From: AWTP1-9 sp035703165 | GTDB lineage: Bacteria > Bacteroidota > Bacteroidia > Chitinophagales > Chitinophagaceae | NCBI GenBank assembly: GCA_035703165.1 | Contig: DASSYR010000103.1 | Span: 1-64,000 of the forward strand | Reading direction: 5' to 3' | Length of the DNA: 64,000 nucleotides | Part shown: positions 25,295 to 33,323 of the stretch, in pieces | Layout: every line of letters starts with the position of its first letter | Position numbering within the stretch: the stretch's first letter is position 1 | Notes under the pieces: model-generated | The model's database searches: none | Seen by the model: the letters and a program-made list of their open reading frames with translations, nothing else | What the model was told of the DNA's origin: nothing | Position numbers and translations under genes: made by a program

Positions 25295-26521
25295 TTGTCT
25301 AAACATTTAATAGTTATTGGAGGAGGAGCTGCCGGCTTTTTTTGTGCAGTTAATGCAGCCAGGATGAACCCGGCATTGAAGGTAACCATTATTGAAAAGA
25401 CAAATAAATTGCTGTCCAAAGTAAAGATAAGCGGGGGTGGCAGGTGCAATGTTACCCATGCTTGTTTTGAGATAAAGGAGATGATAAAAAATTATCCCCG
25501 TGGTGCTAATTTTTTAAAAAAGGCATTTCATCATTTTTTTACTACAGATACCATTGAGTGGTTTGAAAAGCGGGGAGTGAGGTTAAAAGCAGAAGCTGAT
25601 GGAAGGATGTTTCCTACTACAAATTCATCGCAAACGATTATTGATTGCTTAGTAAACGAGGCAAAAAAATATAAGGTAGGAATAGTAATGAATAGCGAGG
25701 TAAAAGAAATATTGTTGTTGAATGATAAGTGGTCAGTTAAGTTATCTGATGGGAGGGTACAAATTGCTGATTTTATTTGCATAGCATGTGGTGGTTTTTC
25801 CAAGACAGAACAATTTAACTGGATGAAAAATTTGGGACATACCATTACCGAACCTGTCCCGTCTTTATTCACTTTTAATATGCCGGGCAATAGCATTACG
25901 CAATTAATGGGTGTAAGTGTACGTGATACAAGAGTAAAAATCTCCAGTACAAAATTAGAAGAACGAGGGCCGTTGTTAATTACACACTGGGGAATGAGCG
26001 GGCCGGTTGTGTTAAAATTAAGTGCATGGGGAGCCCGGGAATTATCAGACAGGGATTATCAATTTACGATTTTTGTAAATTGGGTGCCACAGTATGATGA
26101 GAACACTTTGAGAGAAATGTTTTTATTGTTCCGCAAGCAGTTATCCACTCAAAGAATAAGTAGCAAAAATCCTTTTCTGTTGCCCCAACGTTTGTGGGAT
26201 TATTTTTTAGAGGAAACACATATTAATACAGAAATGCGCTGGTCTGAATTGCCATCCAAACAGCAAAATCATTTAATTACTGTTTTGAGTAATCATAAGT
26301 TCGTTATAAATGGAAAAACAAGGTTTAAAGAAGAATTTGTAACGGCGGGAGGCGTTGCTCTTTCTGAAGTTGATGTAAATACAATGCAAAGTAAAAAATT
26401 GCCACATCTATATTTTGCAGGAGAAATTTTGGATGTAGATGGAATTACCGGTGGATATAATTTTCAAAATGCCTGGACATCTGCCTGGATTGCTGCAAAG
26501 GCTATTACAAATGCTGTTTAG
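25295..26521 (+). CDS. HI0933/BaiN-family flavoprotein (NAD(P)/FAD-dependent oxidoreductase)
   Basis: 408 aa. Family marks: FAD-binding HLIVIGGGAAGFFCAVNAA at the N-terminus, the ISGGGRCNVTHAC motif near residue 46, and the C-terminal LYFAGEILDVDGITGGYNFQNAWTSAWIA. HI0933-type proteins are widespread reductases with poorly known substrates. The start is a TTG at 25295, eight codons after the last in-frame stop; no ATG lies in between. Spacing to the previous gene is 65 bp, so it may share the transcript that starts upstream of map. Confidence 0.85.
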   Translation: MSKHLIVIGGGAAGFFCAVNAARMNPALKVTIIEKTNKLLSKVKISGGGRCNVTHACFEIKEMIKNYPRGANFLKKAFHHFFTTDTIEWFEKRGVRLKAEADGRMFPTTNSSQTIIDCLVNEAKKYKVGIVMNSEVKEILLLNDKWSVKLSDGRVQIADFICIACGGFSKTEQFNWMKNLGHTITEPVPSLFTFNMPGNSITQLMGVSVRDTRVKISSTKLEERGPLLITHWGMSGPVVLKLSAWGARELSDRDYQFTIFVNWVPQYDENTLREMFLLFRKQLSTQRISSKNPFLLPQRLWDYFLEETHINTEMRWSELPSKQQNHLITVLSNHKFVINGKTRFKEEFVTAGGVALSEVDVNTMQSKKLPHLYFAGEILDVDGITGGYNFQNAWTSAWIAAKAITNAV

Positions 26522-26708
26522 AGTTTTCGCATATAGGTGGGTTTCTTTTATTTCATTTAAAATCAGCCATTTACACCTAATTTCAAAATATATTGATTAT
26601 TAACAATTTTTTATATATTTATTTTTTTATACATATATATTTTTAATTTGTATTTATTTATATAGTTTTATTTTTTATTTTATAATACACATATAAAATA
26701 TTTTTAAT
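26522..26708 (+). other. Very A/T-rich gap, no gene
   Basis: 187 bp, of which 26590-26708 is almost pure A/T with runs such as ATACATATATAT. A near-match to the -7 box, TTAATTTG, lies at 26643-26650, but no TTG sits at the right distance. It probably contains the promoter of the lipoprotein gene that follows. Confidence 0.4.
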
Positions 26709-27155
26709 ATGAAAAGATCGAAAAGGTTGTTAAACCTTATCTGTGTGATTGCTGTTATTTCTTTTATAAGTTGTAAAAAAGAAATTATTTCCGAGCAACT
26801 TCTGGAAAACTCTTCAACCGCTGCAAATAAACCTTCGGGCGGAGGAAAAATAACAAGCAAGCCTACGGTAAGTTTTATTTATCCTTTAAATGGGAACATT
26901 GTTTCGGGAACCATTGTTATAAAAATTTCTGCTTCTTCTCCCATTGGCATAAAAAACACCAGTCTAATTGAAACAGTGGGAACTTTTAATTGTCTTAGCG
27001 GAAATGATAACACAGCCCCATACGAATACACATGGAATACAGATTATATCTGTTTAACAAGGGTATTACCTGGGCAGCAGGTTACACTTAGGGCTACGGC
27101 TACCGATTCGGCTGGTAATCTGAACTTCACTGATATTACAGTAACAAAGCAATAA
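26709..27155 (+). CDS. Lipoprotein with one bacterial Ig-like domain
   Basis: 148 aa. The lipobox ISFISC places the lipidated Cys near residue 21, followed by KK. After a Ser/Gly-rich linker (to about residue 50) a single Ig-like domain follows (PTVSFIYPLNGNIVSGTIVIKISASSP..., ending LRATATDSAGNLNFTDITVTKQ), the type found in secreted hydrolases and surface proteins. Two Cys in the domain may form a disulfide. No enzyme domain is attached and the function is unknown. Monocistronic by layout. Confidence 0.7.
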   Translation: MKRSKRLLNLICVIAVISFISCKKEIISEQLLENSSTAANKPSGGGKITSKPTVSFIYPLNGNIVSGTIVIKISASSPIGIKNTSLIETVGTFNCLSGNDNTAPYEYTWNTDYICLTRVLPGQQVTLRATATDSAGNLNFTDITVTKQ

Positions 27156-27260
27156 GTGATCTTACGAAGATTCCTTTTTAATTCTTTTTGGAGTGTGAAA
27201 GAAGTATGCCTTGATTTCTTTGGGGATGTTTTAATTTCAGTACGTGGCACAGGTATAAAT

Positions 27261-27293
27261 AAAAAGACTGTATGTGAAATACAGCCTTTTTTT
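27261..27293. terminator. Bidirectional terminator between lipoprotein gene and ilvE
   Basis: AAAAAG-A-CTGTAT and ATACAG-C-CTTTTT pair around GTGAA with one internal mismatch, with A and T runs on both sides. It serves the two convergent genes. Confidence 0.8.
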
Positions 27294-27321
27294 CGTAGAA
27301 TTAATTTGATAGTTGACTTTG

Positions 27322-28386
27322 TTATACCTTAAACATCCATCCATATTTGTCATCAGTCATTCCGTAACGGATAGCTTCTACTCTTTTTCTCAACTCAGGA
27401 ATAACTCCCAGGTGATCAATATCGAACTTCATATTAAAATCTTTGTATTGAAGTTCTTTTATTACTGCAACAGTTGCTGCGGTACCTGTGCCAAATACTT
27501 CTTTCAAACTATTTTTCTTGTAAGCTTCTATTAACTCATCAATACTTACTGGTCTTTCTTCCACAGTAAGTCCCATATCCTTTAAAACTGTGATTACAGA
27601 ATCCCTGGTCACGCCGGCTAAAATGGTTCCCGGGTTTAAATCGGGGGTGATGGCTTTATTACCAACAATAAAAAATACATTCATTACACCACATTCCTGA
27701 ACGTATTTATGTTCTTTGGCATCCATCCATAAAACCTGGTCAAATCCCTTTTTCTTAGCTTCTGCTGTTACATACATGGCACCTCCGTAATTACCAGCTG
27801 CTTTGGCAAATCCAACTCCGCCTTCGGCGGCACGAACATATTTTTCCTCTACATAGATACGCATGGGAGAAGAAAAATAGGGACCTGTGGGACTTAGTAT
27901 GATAACGAATTTATAATTGTCTGATGGTCTTACTCCAATTATTTCATCGGAGGCAAACATTAATGGACGTATGTATAAAGAATGATTAGGAAATTGAGGA
28001 ATCCATTTTTTATCTAATTCAATTAACTTCCGCATCCCTTCAATAAAGATTTCTTCCGGCAATTCAGGCATTTGCATCCGTTTTGCAGAAATATTAAAGC
28101 GTTTAAAATTTTCCTGGGGACGAAAAATAAATGCATTACCATTAACATCTTTGTATGCTTTTATGCCCTCAAATATAGCTTGCCCATAATGTAACGCTGC
28201 ATTGGAAGGAGCTAATAACAGAGGTTGGTAAGGCTTTATTTCCACATTTTTCCATTCACCATTTTCATAATCAGCCTCCAGCATATGGTCTGTAAAATAT
28301 TTGCCAAAAGGAATATTTTCCAAACTCATATTGTTTAGCTTACTGTGTTCTGCCTTTGTAATTTTTATATCTAAAGTGTCCACCAT
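27322..28386 (-). CDS. ilvE: Branched-chain amino acid aminotransferase
   Basis: PLP enzyme of fold type IV that makes or breaks Val, Leu and Ile with 2-oxoglutarate as partner. 354 aa, the length of the longer (BCAT type II) class. The Schiff-base Lys is in GFAKAAGNYGGAM (about residue 195), and the phosphate/cofactor loop FGTGTAATV is near residue 310. The start at 28386 (MVDTLDIKITK) is the first ATG; a later ATG at residue 20 is less likely because the family has the extra N-terminus. It is divergent from the gene at 28464 with only 77 bp between. Confidence 0.95.
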   Translation of the reverse strand: MVDTLDIKITKAEHSKLNNMSLENIPFGKYFTDHMLEADYENGEWKNVEIKPYQPLLLAPSNAALHYGQAIFEGIKAYKDVNGNAFIFRPQENFKRFNISAKRMQMPELPEEIFIEGMRKLIELDKKWIPQFPNHSLYIRPLMFASDEIIGVRPSDNYKFVIILSPTGPYFSSPMRIYVEEKYVRAAEGGVGFAKAAGNYGGAMYVTAEAKKKGFDQVLWMDAKEHKYVQECGVMNVFFIVGNKAITPDLNPGTILAGVTRDSVITVLKDMGLTVEERPVSIDELIEAYKKNSLKEVFGTGTAATVAVIKELQYKDFNMKFDIDHLGVIPELRKRVEAIRYGMTDDKYGWMFKV

Positions 28387-28463
28387 AATTTTTAGAGAAT
28401 TTAAAATCTCCGCAAAGAAACGAAAAAAAAACCGTAGCCTTGCTGTATAATTATTGACACAAT

Positions 28464-28964
28464 ATGAGTTTAGATAATATCAAACTATCTCCGGTGGTTC
28501 TGGCAGATTTGTATAAAAATTCCCTTGTTCAGTTAGAAGATACTAAAAAAAACAATCCTGCTAATCAATCTGTTACTACCACCAAATATTTAGGTGAAAA
28601 TAAAAAAGCTATCTTGATCCTGGTAAATAATGCTGAATCACCTTTTCTTAACGAAGCGTCCTTTCAATTTTTAGTGTCAATTTTAACTGCATGTAAATTG
28701 AGTATGGCCGATGTAGCCTTGGTAAATAAAGCTAATTTAACTGTTCCGCTGTCACAGTTGATTGAAGAACTATCATCTGGAATTGTTTTGATATTTGGTA
28801 TGGAAGCAAAGGAGATGAATTTACCTTTTAATTTTCCTTATTATCAGGTGCAAAAGCATGGCAAACTTACTTATTTAACAGCCGATGATTTTGAAGCGAT
28901 AGGGGCTAATAAACAGCGAAAAGCGCAGCTTTGGCTATGCTTAAAAAGGATTTTTGACTTGTAA
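28464..28964 (+). CDS. Conserved-looking hypothetical protein
   Basis: 166 aa, cytoplasmic by composition: no signal peptide or membrane segment. The middle is an alternating strand/helix pattern (KAILILVNNAE..., FLVSILTACKLSMADVALVN, GIVLIFGMEAKEMNLP), suggesting a small Rossmann-like alpha/beta fold. I do not recognise the family. It is encoded 7 bp upstream of rdgB and is probably co-transcribed with it, so a link to nucleotide or DNA housekeeping is possible but unproven. A weak -7 box, TAGCCTTG at 28435, is present. Confidence 0.6.
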   Translation: MSLDNIKLSPVVLADLYKNSLVQLEDTKKNNPANQSVTTTKYLGENKKAILILVNNAESPFLNEASFQFLVSILTACKLSMADVALVNKANLTVPLSQLIEELSSGIVLIFGMEAKEMNLPFNFPYYQVQKHGKLTYLTADDFEAIGANKQRKAQLWLCLKRIFDL

Positions 28965-28971
28965 CAGCTTT

Positions 28972-29550
28972 ATGAAACTAATATTTGCCAGTAATAACCT
29001 GCATAAAACGGAAGAAATCCGTTCATTTTTTGGAAAGGGATTTGAATTTTTAACCCTCAAAGAAGCAGGCATTAATATAGAAATTCCGGAACCGCATAAT
29101 ACCCTGGAAGAAAATGCAAGAGAAAAATCAACAACCATTTATCGTTTATCGGGACAAAATTGTTTTGCTGAAGATACAGGACTTGAGGTTGAAGCATTAA
29201 ATGGAGAGCCGGGGGTAAAAAGTGCCCGTTATTCCGGCGATGACGTTAACTATGTACGCAATAACGAGCTTTTATTGAAGAATATGCAGGGCAAAATAAA
29301 CCGGAATGCTTGTTTTAAATCTGTTATATCTTTAATAATCAATGGAAAAGAATATTGTTTTAAAGGCGTTTGTAAAGGTACAATTGCCAAGGAGGTAAGC
29401 GGCACAAAGGGCTTTGGTTACGATTCAATTTTTGTTCCTGAAGGGAGCAAGGTTACTTTCGGTGAAATGAATATGGAACAAAAAAATCGCTATAGTCACC
29501 GTAGGAAAGCGGCTGAAAAAATGGCGCAATTTTTACAAGGACTGTTATAA
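28972..29550 (+). CDS. rdgB: Non-canonical purine NTP pyrophosphatase (RdgB/HAM1)
   Basis: Hydrolyses dITP, ITP and XTP to the monophosphates and PPi, keeping deaminated purines out of DNA and RNA. 192 aa from the ATG at 28972 (MKLIFASNNLHKTEEI), which places the substrate motif SNNLHK at the usual distance; a start at 28954 would lie within the previous gene. Other signatures: FAEDTGLEVEALNGEPGVKSARYSG, GFGYDSIFVPEG and YSHRRKA. Confidence 0.96.
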   Translation: MKLIFASNNLHKTEEIRSFFGKGFEFLTLKEAGINIEIPEPHNTLEENAREKSTTIYRLSGQNCFAEDTGLEVEALNGEPGVKSARYSGDDVNYVRNNELLLKNMQGKINRNACFKSVISLIINGKEYCFKGVCKGTIAKEVSGTKGFGYDSIFVPEGSKVTFGEMNMEQKNRYSHRRKAAEKMAQFLQGLL

Positions 29551-29620
29551 ACCCGTGGAAAACATAATTTTAAAAATGCCTCATTTTATGGTTTGCATCT
29601 AAAATCAGCTAAATACTTGT

Positions 29621-30202
29621 ATGGCAAATTGGGAAAGCAACCATTTAGTATCAGAAACCGACTTAATTCAGGGATGTATTGAGGGAAACCGGCGTATGCA
29701 GGAAATTTTGTATCAACGGTTTTCTCCTAAAATGTACGGGGTTTGCTTGCGTTACGCAGGTAGCGCAAACGATGCCCAGGATTTGCTTCAGGAAGGGTTT
29801 ATCAAGGTGTATAATAGTCTATCTAAATTTAGGGGTGAAGGCTCCTTTGAAGGCTGGCTTCGTAGAATTTTTGTGAATACAGCTATCGAGCATTTTCGCC
29901 GAAAAGTAAACCTTAGAAAGATACAGGAAATAGAGCATACAAATATTGAAGACAGATCTCTAACAGCGCTTGATCATTTGGGGGAAAAAGATATTCTGAA
30001 TCTGATAATGGATTTGAGTCCCGGTTATCGTACCGTATTTAACTTGTATGTAATAGAAGGATATTCTCATAAGGAAATTGCAGAAATGATGGGAATTAGC
30101 GAAGGTACAAGCAAATCTCAATTAGCCCGTGCCAAAAACATTTTAAGAGACCTTGTAAAAACTAAATTGGATAATAATAATATTGATAAGCCCGATGAGT
30201 GA
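29621..30202 (+). CDS. ECF-type RNA polymerase sigma factor
   Basis: 193 aa. Region 2 (ILYQRFSPKMYGVCLRYAGSANDAQDLLQEGFIKVYNSLSKFRGEGSFEGWLRRIFVNTAIEHFRR, residues 30-95) and region 4 (PGYRTVFNLYVIEGYSHKEIAEMMGISEGTSKSQLARAKNILR, residues 135-178) are both complete. Its stop overlaps the next start by 8 bp (ATGAGTGA). The next gene encodes a single-span membrane protein, so the two look like a sigma/anti-sigma pair. The signal and target genes are unknown. Confidence 0.93.
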   Translation: MANWESNHLVSETDLIQGCIEGNRRMQEILYQRFSPKMYGVCLRYAGSANDAQDLLQEGFIKVYNSLSKFRGEGSFEGWLRRIFVNTAIEHFRRKVNLRKIQEIEHTNIEDRSLTALDHLGEKDILNLIMDLSPGYRTVFNLYVIEGYSHKEIAEMMGISEGTSKSQLARAKNILRDLVKTKLDNNNIDKPDE

Positions 30203-31100
30203 CCGGTTAAAAAATAGAATGCAACATCTCGAAGTAACTCCTCCGGAAGTTGCCTGGAGTTATATTTCTACTCAATTAGATGCAAATGCAGTCAGGGGAG
30301 AAGCGGCGATACAGAAAAAAATGAAAAATTTTAATGAAGAGCCTCCCGCTATAGTGTGGAATGCGGTAGAAAAACATTTAAATAAATCAACTGGTAAAAT
30401 TGTTTTTATTCCCCAACATAAAAAAGATTTTTATTTACGTTATGCCGCTGCTGCTGTTTTGGTTGGTTTTATAACAATAGGGATTACTTTATATTTAAGC
30501 AATAACAAAAAGAATTTTTTAGCCGGAGATTCAACAAAGAAAAATTCATCTGCTGAGGTATTTGGTAACGATACAAGTTTAGCAACACAATCGCCCCTCA
30601 ATAGCGAAAATGTAGAAAGAAAAAATAGTGAACCTGAAATTGTTTCCGTTACCAATAAGTCAAGTCGTTTCTCTTCCGGCACACATGCCAAATATGCGCA
30701 TATGCATGCATTTAATGGGTTTGTTTTGCAAAAAGCAGCTCCTCGCAGCTATACAGACCAAAATCGCACATACGAAGATGTAAAACTTGTTGCCCCGAAT
30801 TTGAATGATAATGCCCTGCTTGGTATTAATTCTTTAAAGGCAAACGATGATTATTTTGTTACTACAGGCCCTAACGGAGAAATTGTTCGGGTATCTAACA
30901 AACTTTCCGAAGTATTACCATTACTGGACGAGGGAACCCTGGCACAAGAGTATCTTGATGTAGTAATTAAAGAAAGTATAGCGTGGAAACAACGGCTATA
31001 TAACTTACGCAATAAGCTGAATAAAATCTCCCCATCGCCCGATAATTTTTTTGATATTGTACAATTAGCAGCTATGTTAACGGATGAAAAAATACCATAG
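30195..31100 (+). CDS. Putative membrane-bound anti-sigma factor partner
   Basis: 301 aa from the ATG at 30195, which overlaps the sigma stop. Residues 1-80 are soluble and contain two similar segments (TPPEVAWSYISTQLD and EPPAIVWNAVEKHLN) of the kind seen in Bacteroidota anti-sigma proteins. One membrane span follows near residues 84-104 (YAAAAVLVGFITIGITLYL). The outer part of about 195 aa is Ser/Asn-rich and then helical, without a known domain. Anti-sigma function is inferred from position, coupling and topology; no classical zinc-binding HxxxCxxC motif is present. Confidence 0.65.
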   Translation: MSDRLKNRMQHLEVTPPEVAWSYISTQLDANAVRGEAAIQKKMKNFNEEPPAIVWNAVEKHLNKSTGKIVFIPQHKKDFYLRYAAAAVLVGFITIGITLYLSNNKKNFLAGDSTKKNSSAEVFGNDTSLATQSPLNSENVERKNSEPEIVSVTNKSSRFSSGTHAKYAHMHAFNGFVLQKAAPRSYTDQNRTYEDVKLVAPNLNDNALLGINSLKANDDYFVTTGPNGEIVRVSNKLSEVLPLLDEGTLAQEYLDVVIKESIAWKQRLYNLRNKLNKISPSPDNFFDIVQLAAMLTDEKIP

Positions 31101-31214
31101 CCGTTTTTAATTGAAGAATTGTATGTTGTAAATGCTTCTGTTTTGCTCCGCTGGTTGGTAATTCCTCAATAAAAGATTAAGCAATTCTGATTTTACTTAT
31201 TTTTAATAGAAAAA

Positions 31215-31652
31215 ATGGCAAGAATAAAAATTGATTTACCGGATCAATTTTCTTTTTCTGTTAATATTCCTGTACGGATAACAGATATTAATTATGGCGG
31301 GCATTTGGGCAATGATTCCATTCTTTCTTTGCTACATGAAGCAAGAGTGAAGTTTATTAATTACCTGGGTTTTACAGAGCTTGATGTTGCCGGAGCAGGA
31401 TTGATAATGGCAGATGTTGGTATTGAATTTAAAAGTGAAAGTTTTTATGGAGATATATTAGCGATAAGTGTAGCAGCCGGGGAGTTTTCAAAGATAGGGT
31501 TTGAAATTTTTTATAAGATAGAAACAATCAGGAATGGAAAAACAATCCTAATTGCCAAAGCCAAAACAGGGATGGTTTGTTATGATTATAATGCTAAAAA
31601 AATAGTAGCCGTACCGGAAGAATTAATAAAAAAGTTTTTATGGAAGAAATAA
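31215..31652 (+). CDS. Acyl-CoA thioesterase, hotdog fold (4HBT family)
   Basis: 145 aa. The N-terminal strand and helix VRITDINYGGHLGNDSILSLLHEAR is the 4HBT pattern, with Asp/Asn in place of the YxDTDxxGHVNN core. The remaining strands follow the hotdog order (IEFKSESFYGDILAISV, GFEIFYKIETIRNGKTILIAKAKTGMVCYD). It likely hydrolyses an acyl-CoA; the substrate is not predictable. Convergent with aroE, 46 bp apart. Confidence 0.85.
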   Translation: MARIKIDLPDQFSFSVNIPVRITDINYGGHLGNDSILSLLHEARVKFINYLGFTELDVAGAGLIMADVGIEFKSESFYGDILAISVAAGEFSKIGFEIFYKIETIRNGKTILIAKAKTGMVCYDYNAKKIVAVPEELIKKFLWKK

Positions 31653-31698
31653 TAATGCGGGAAGTGTTGCCACACGGCTTATACTATTGAAAAATGAC

Positions 31699-32436
31699 TC
31701 ATAAGTTGTTCCATATTTTCCAGCTTTCTTCTGCTTGCAATAGAAGCATTTCGTACCCGTTTTGTATTGTAGAGCCCTTTTCTTCTCCTTTTTGGAGGAA
31801 CAATGTTTTTGCAGGGTTATATACAAGATCATACAAATGGTGCTGCGGGGTTAAGTAGTCATAGGCAATATCCGGACAATCCTCTGTTTTAGGGAACATG
31901 CCAAGCGGAGTAGTGTTAATTAATAATAAATGAGTTTGTAAAAATTCTATTGTTAACTGGTGATAAGAAATTGTATTGCCATCTTCCTTTCTTCGTGATA
32001 CGAACACATAATCAATACCTAGTTTCTGCAGAACATAGGCCACCGCTTTTGCAGCGCCTCCTTTTCCAAGTATCAAGGCTTTGGTATGATGAGGTTGCAA
32101 ATTTTTTTTCAGTGAATTCTCGAAACCTGTAACATCCGTATTAAATCCTTTTAGTTTGCCATTATCAATTTTAATGCAATTACAGGCCCCTGTTGCCTCT
32201 ACTATTTCGTCACGTTCATCTAAAAATGGAATTACCTGCTCTTTATATGGAATTGTTACATTCAATCCTTTTAGGTCAGGATGATTTTGAAGCAGGTCAG
32301 TTAAATAACGAATGTTCTCTATAGGAAAATTTTCATACACACAATCCCTGATGCCTTCTTTTTGAAATTTTTCAGTAAAATAGTTTTTGGAAAAAGAATG
32401 GGTTAAGGGGTATCCTATTAATCCAAATACGTTCAT
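31699..32436 (-). CDS. aroE: Shikimate dehydrogenase
   Basis: NADPH-dependent reduction of 3-dehydroshikimate to shikimate in aromatic amino acid synthesis. 245 aa, slightly short. N-terminal shikimate site (GYPLTHSFSKNYF), catalytic Lys in NVTIPYKEQV (about residue 64) and Asp in GFNTDVTGF (about residue 100); nucleotide loop LGKGGAAKAV. Its start codon follows the stop of the ComA-like gene with no base between (TAAATG), so translation is probably coupled. Confidence 0.95.
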   Translation of the reverse strand: MNVFGLIGYPLTHSFSKNYFTEKFQKEGIRDCVYENFPIENIRYLTDLLQNHPDLKGLNVTIPYKEQVIPFLDERDEIVEATGACNCIKIDNGKLKGFNTDVTGFENSLKKNLQPHHTKALILGKGGAAKAVAYVLQKLGIDYVFVSRRKEDGNTISYHQLTIEFLQTHLLLINTTPLGMFPKTEDCPDIAYDYLTPQHHLYDLVYNPAKTLFLQKGEEKGSTIQNGYEMLLLQAEESWKIWNNL

Positions 32437-33207
32437 TTAAACTATCTCTTTGCTCAAAAATAAATTAAAAGTATCGCCACGCAGCCCTAATCTCATTGTT
32501 TCCAAAGGAATTACTTCTGTTGGGGCTATATTTCCCAGATTTACATTACTACCAACCAGTTCAATAAAATATAATTGTTGTGTCTTTTGGGGAGCTTCCC
32601 ATATAATCCTTTCCTCCGGTATTTGAGTTAAAATTTCCTGCACCAGACCTTCCCTTACCTCACCGCTACCTCGATAAATACCTACATTACCGGCTTCTCT
32701 TGCTTCGGCTATTACATAGGAGGAGCCGGCTTCAAGTTCGGCTCTCATCAACTCAATCCACTTATAGGGGGGAATAATATGAGCTGCATCCTTGCTTCCC
32801 ACCTCACTCAGTACTGTACCGTATTTAGTTAACTTTTCAATATACCCGCATTTCTCGGCATGAGGTATGGTTATAGAGCCATCACTTACCTCCATAAATG
32901 TTATACCAAAATTTTTACATACTTCTAAATAATCATCAAATTGGTTTCTTATTAAAAAGGCCTCGAATAAGGTACCGCCAAAGTAAACAGGTATATCATA
33001 ACTGCGATATGCTTCAATTTTTTCTTTTAGGTTAGGAGTAACAAAGGAAGTACCAAAACCCAACTTAACAATATCTATATGAGGATGTGCAACACTTAAA
33101 AAATTTTTTGCTTCTTCAATGCTTAAGCCTTTGTCCATTACCATTGTAATGCCATGTTTGCGTGGTTTCTTGTTTCTTTCGGGTATTTGAGAAAGCGTAA
33201 AATTCAT
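32437..33207 (-). CDS. Phosphosulfolactate synthase (ComA) family protein
   Basis: 256 aa TIM-barrel-type protein. In archaea ComA adds sulfite to phosphoenolpyruvate for coenzyme M synthesis; homologues in bacteria have less certain roles. Family marks: GITMVMDKGLS, IDIVKLGFGTS, PVYFGGTLFEAF, MEVSDGSITIP, LSEVGSKD, SYVIAEAREAGNVGIYRG and IIWEAPQKTQQLYFIELVGSNVNLGNI. The gene lies directly before aroE in one transcript. A sulfonate product such as a sulfonolipid precursor is possible, but the window holds no other gene of such a pathway. Confidence 0.85.
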   Translation of the reverse strand: MNFTLSQIPERNKKPRKHGITMVMDKGLSIEEAKNFLSVAHPHIDIVKLGFGTSFVTPNLKEKIEAYRSYDIPVYFGGTLFEAFLIRNQFDDYLEVCKNFGITFMEVSDGSITIPHAEKCGYIEKLTKYGTVLSEVGSKDAAHIIPPYKWIELMRAELEAGSSYVIAEAREAGNVGIYRGSGEVREGLVQEILTQIPEERIIWEAPQKTQQLYFIELVGSNVNLGNIAPTEVIPLETMRLGLRGDTFNLFLSKEIV

Positions 33208-33238
33208 ATTCGATTTAGTATTTATTTATTAACAGCCG

Positions 33239-33246
33239 CAAAGATA
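33239..33246 (-). promoter_or_regulatory. -7 box of the ComA-like/aroE transcript
   Basis: TATCTTTG on the minus strand (plus strand CAAAGATA), 31 bp before the start at 33207. No TTG is found 17-23 bp upstream, so only half of the Bacteroidota promoter is recognisable. Confidence 0.5.
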
Positions 33247-33323
33247 GTAAAGAACACGTTTTTAAACGATGCGTAATATCAAGCGCTTCGGCATGTTTCA
33301 GTTTTTATATTGCGAAGGTTTCT

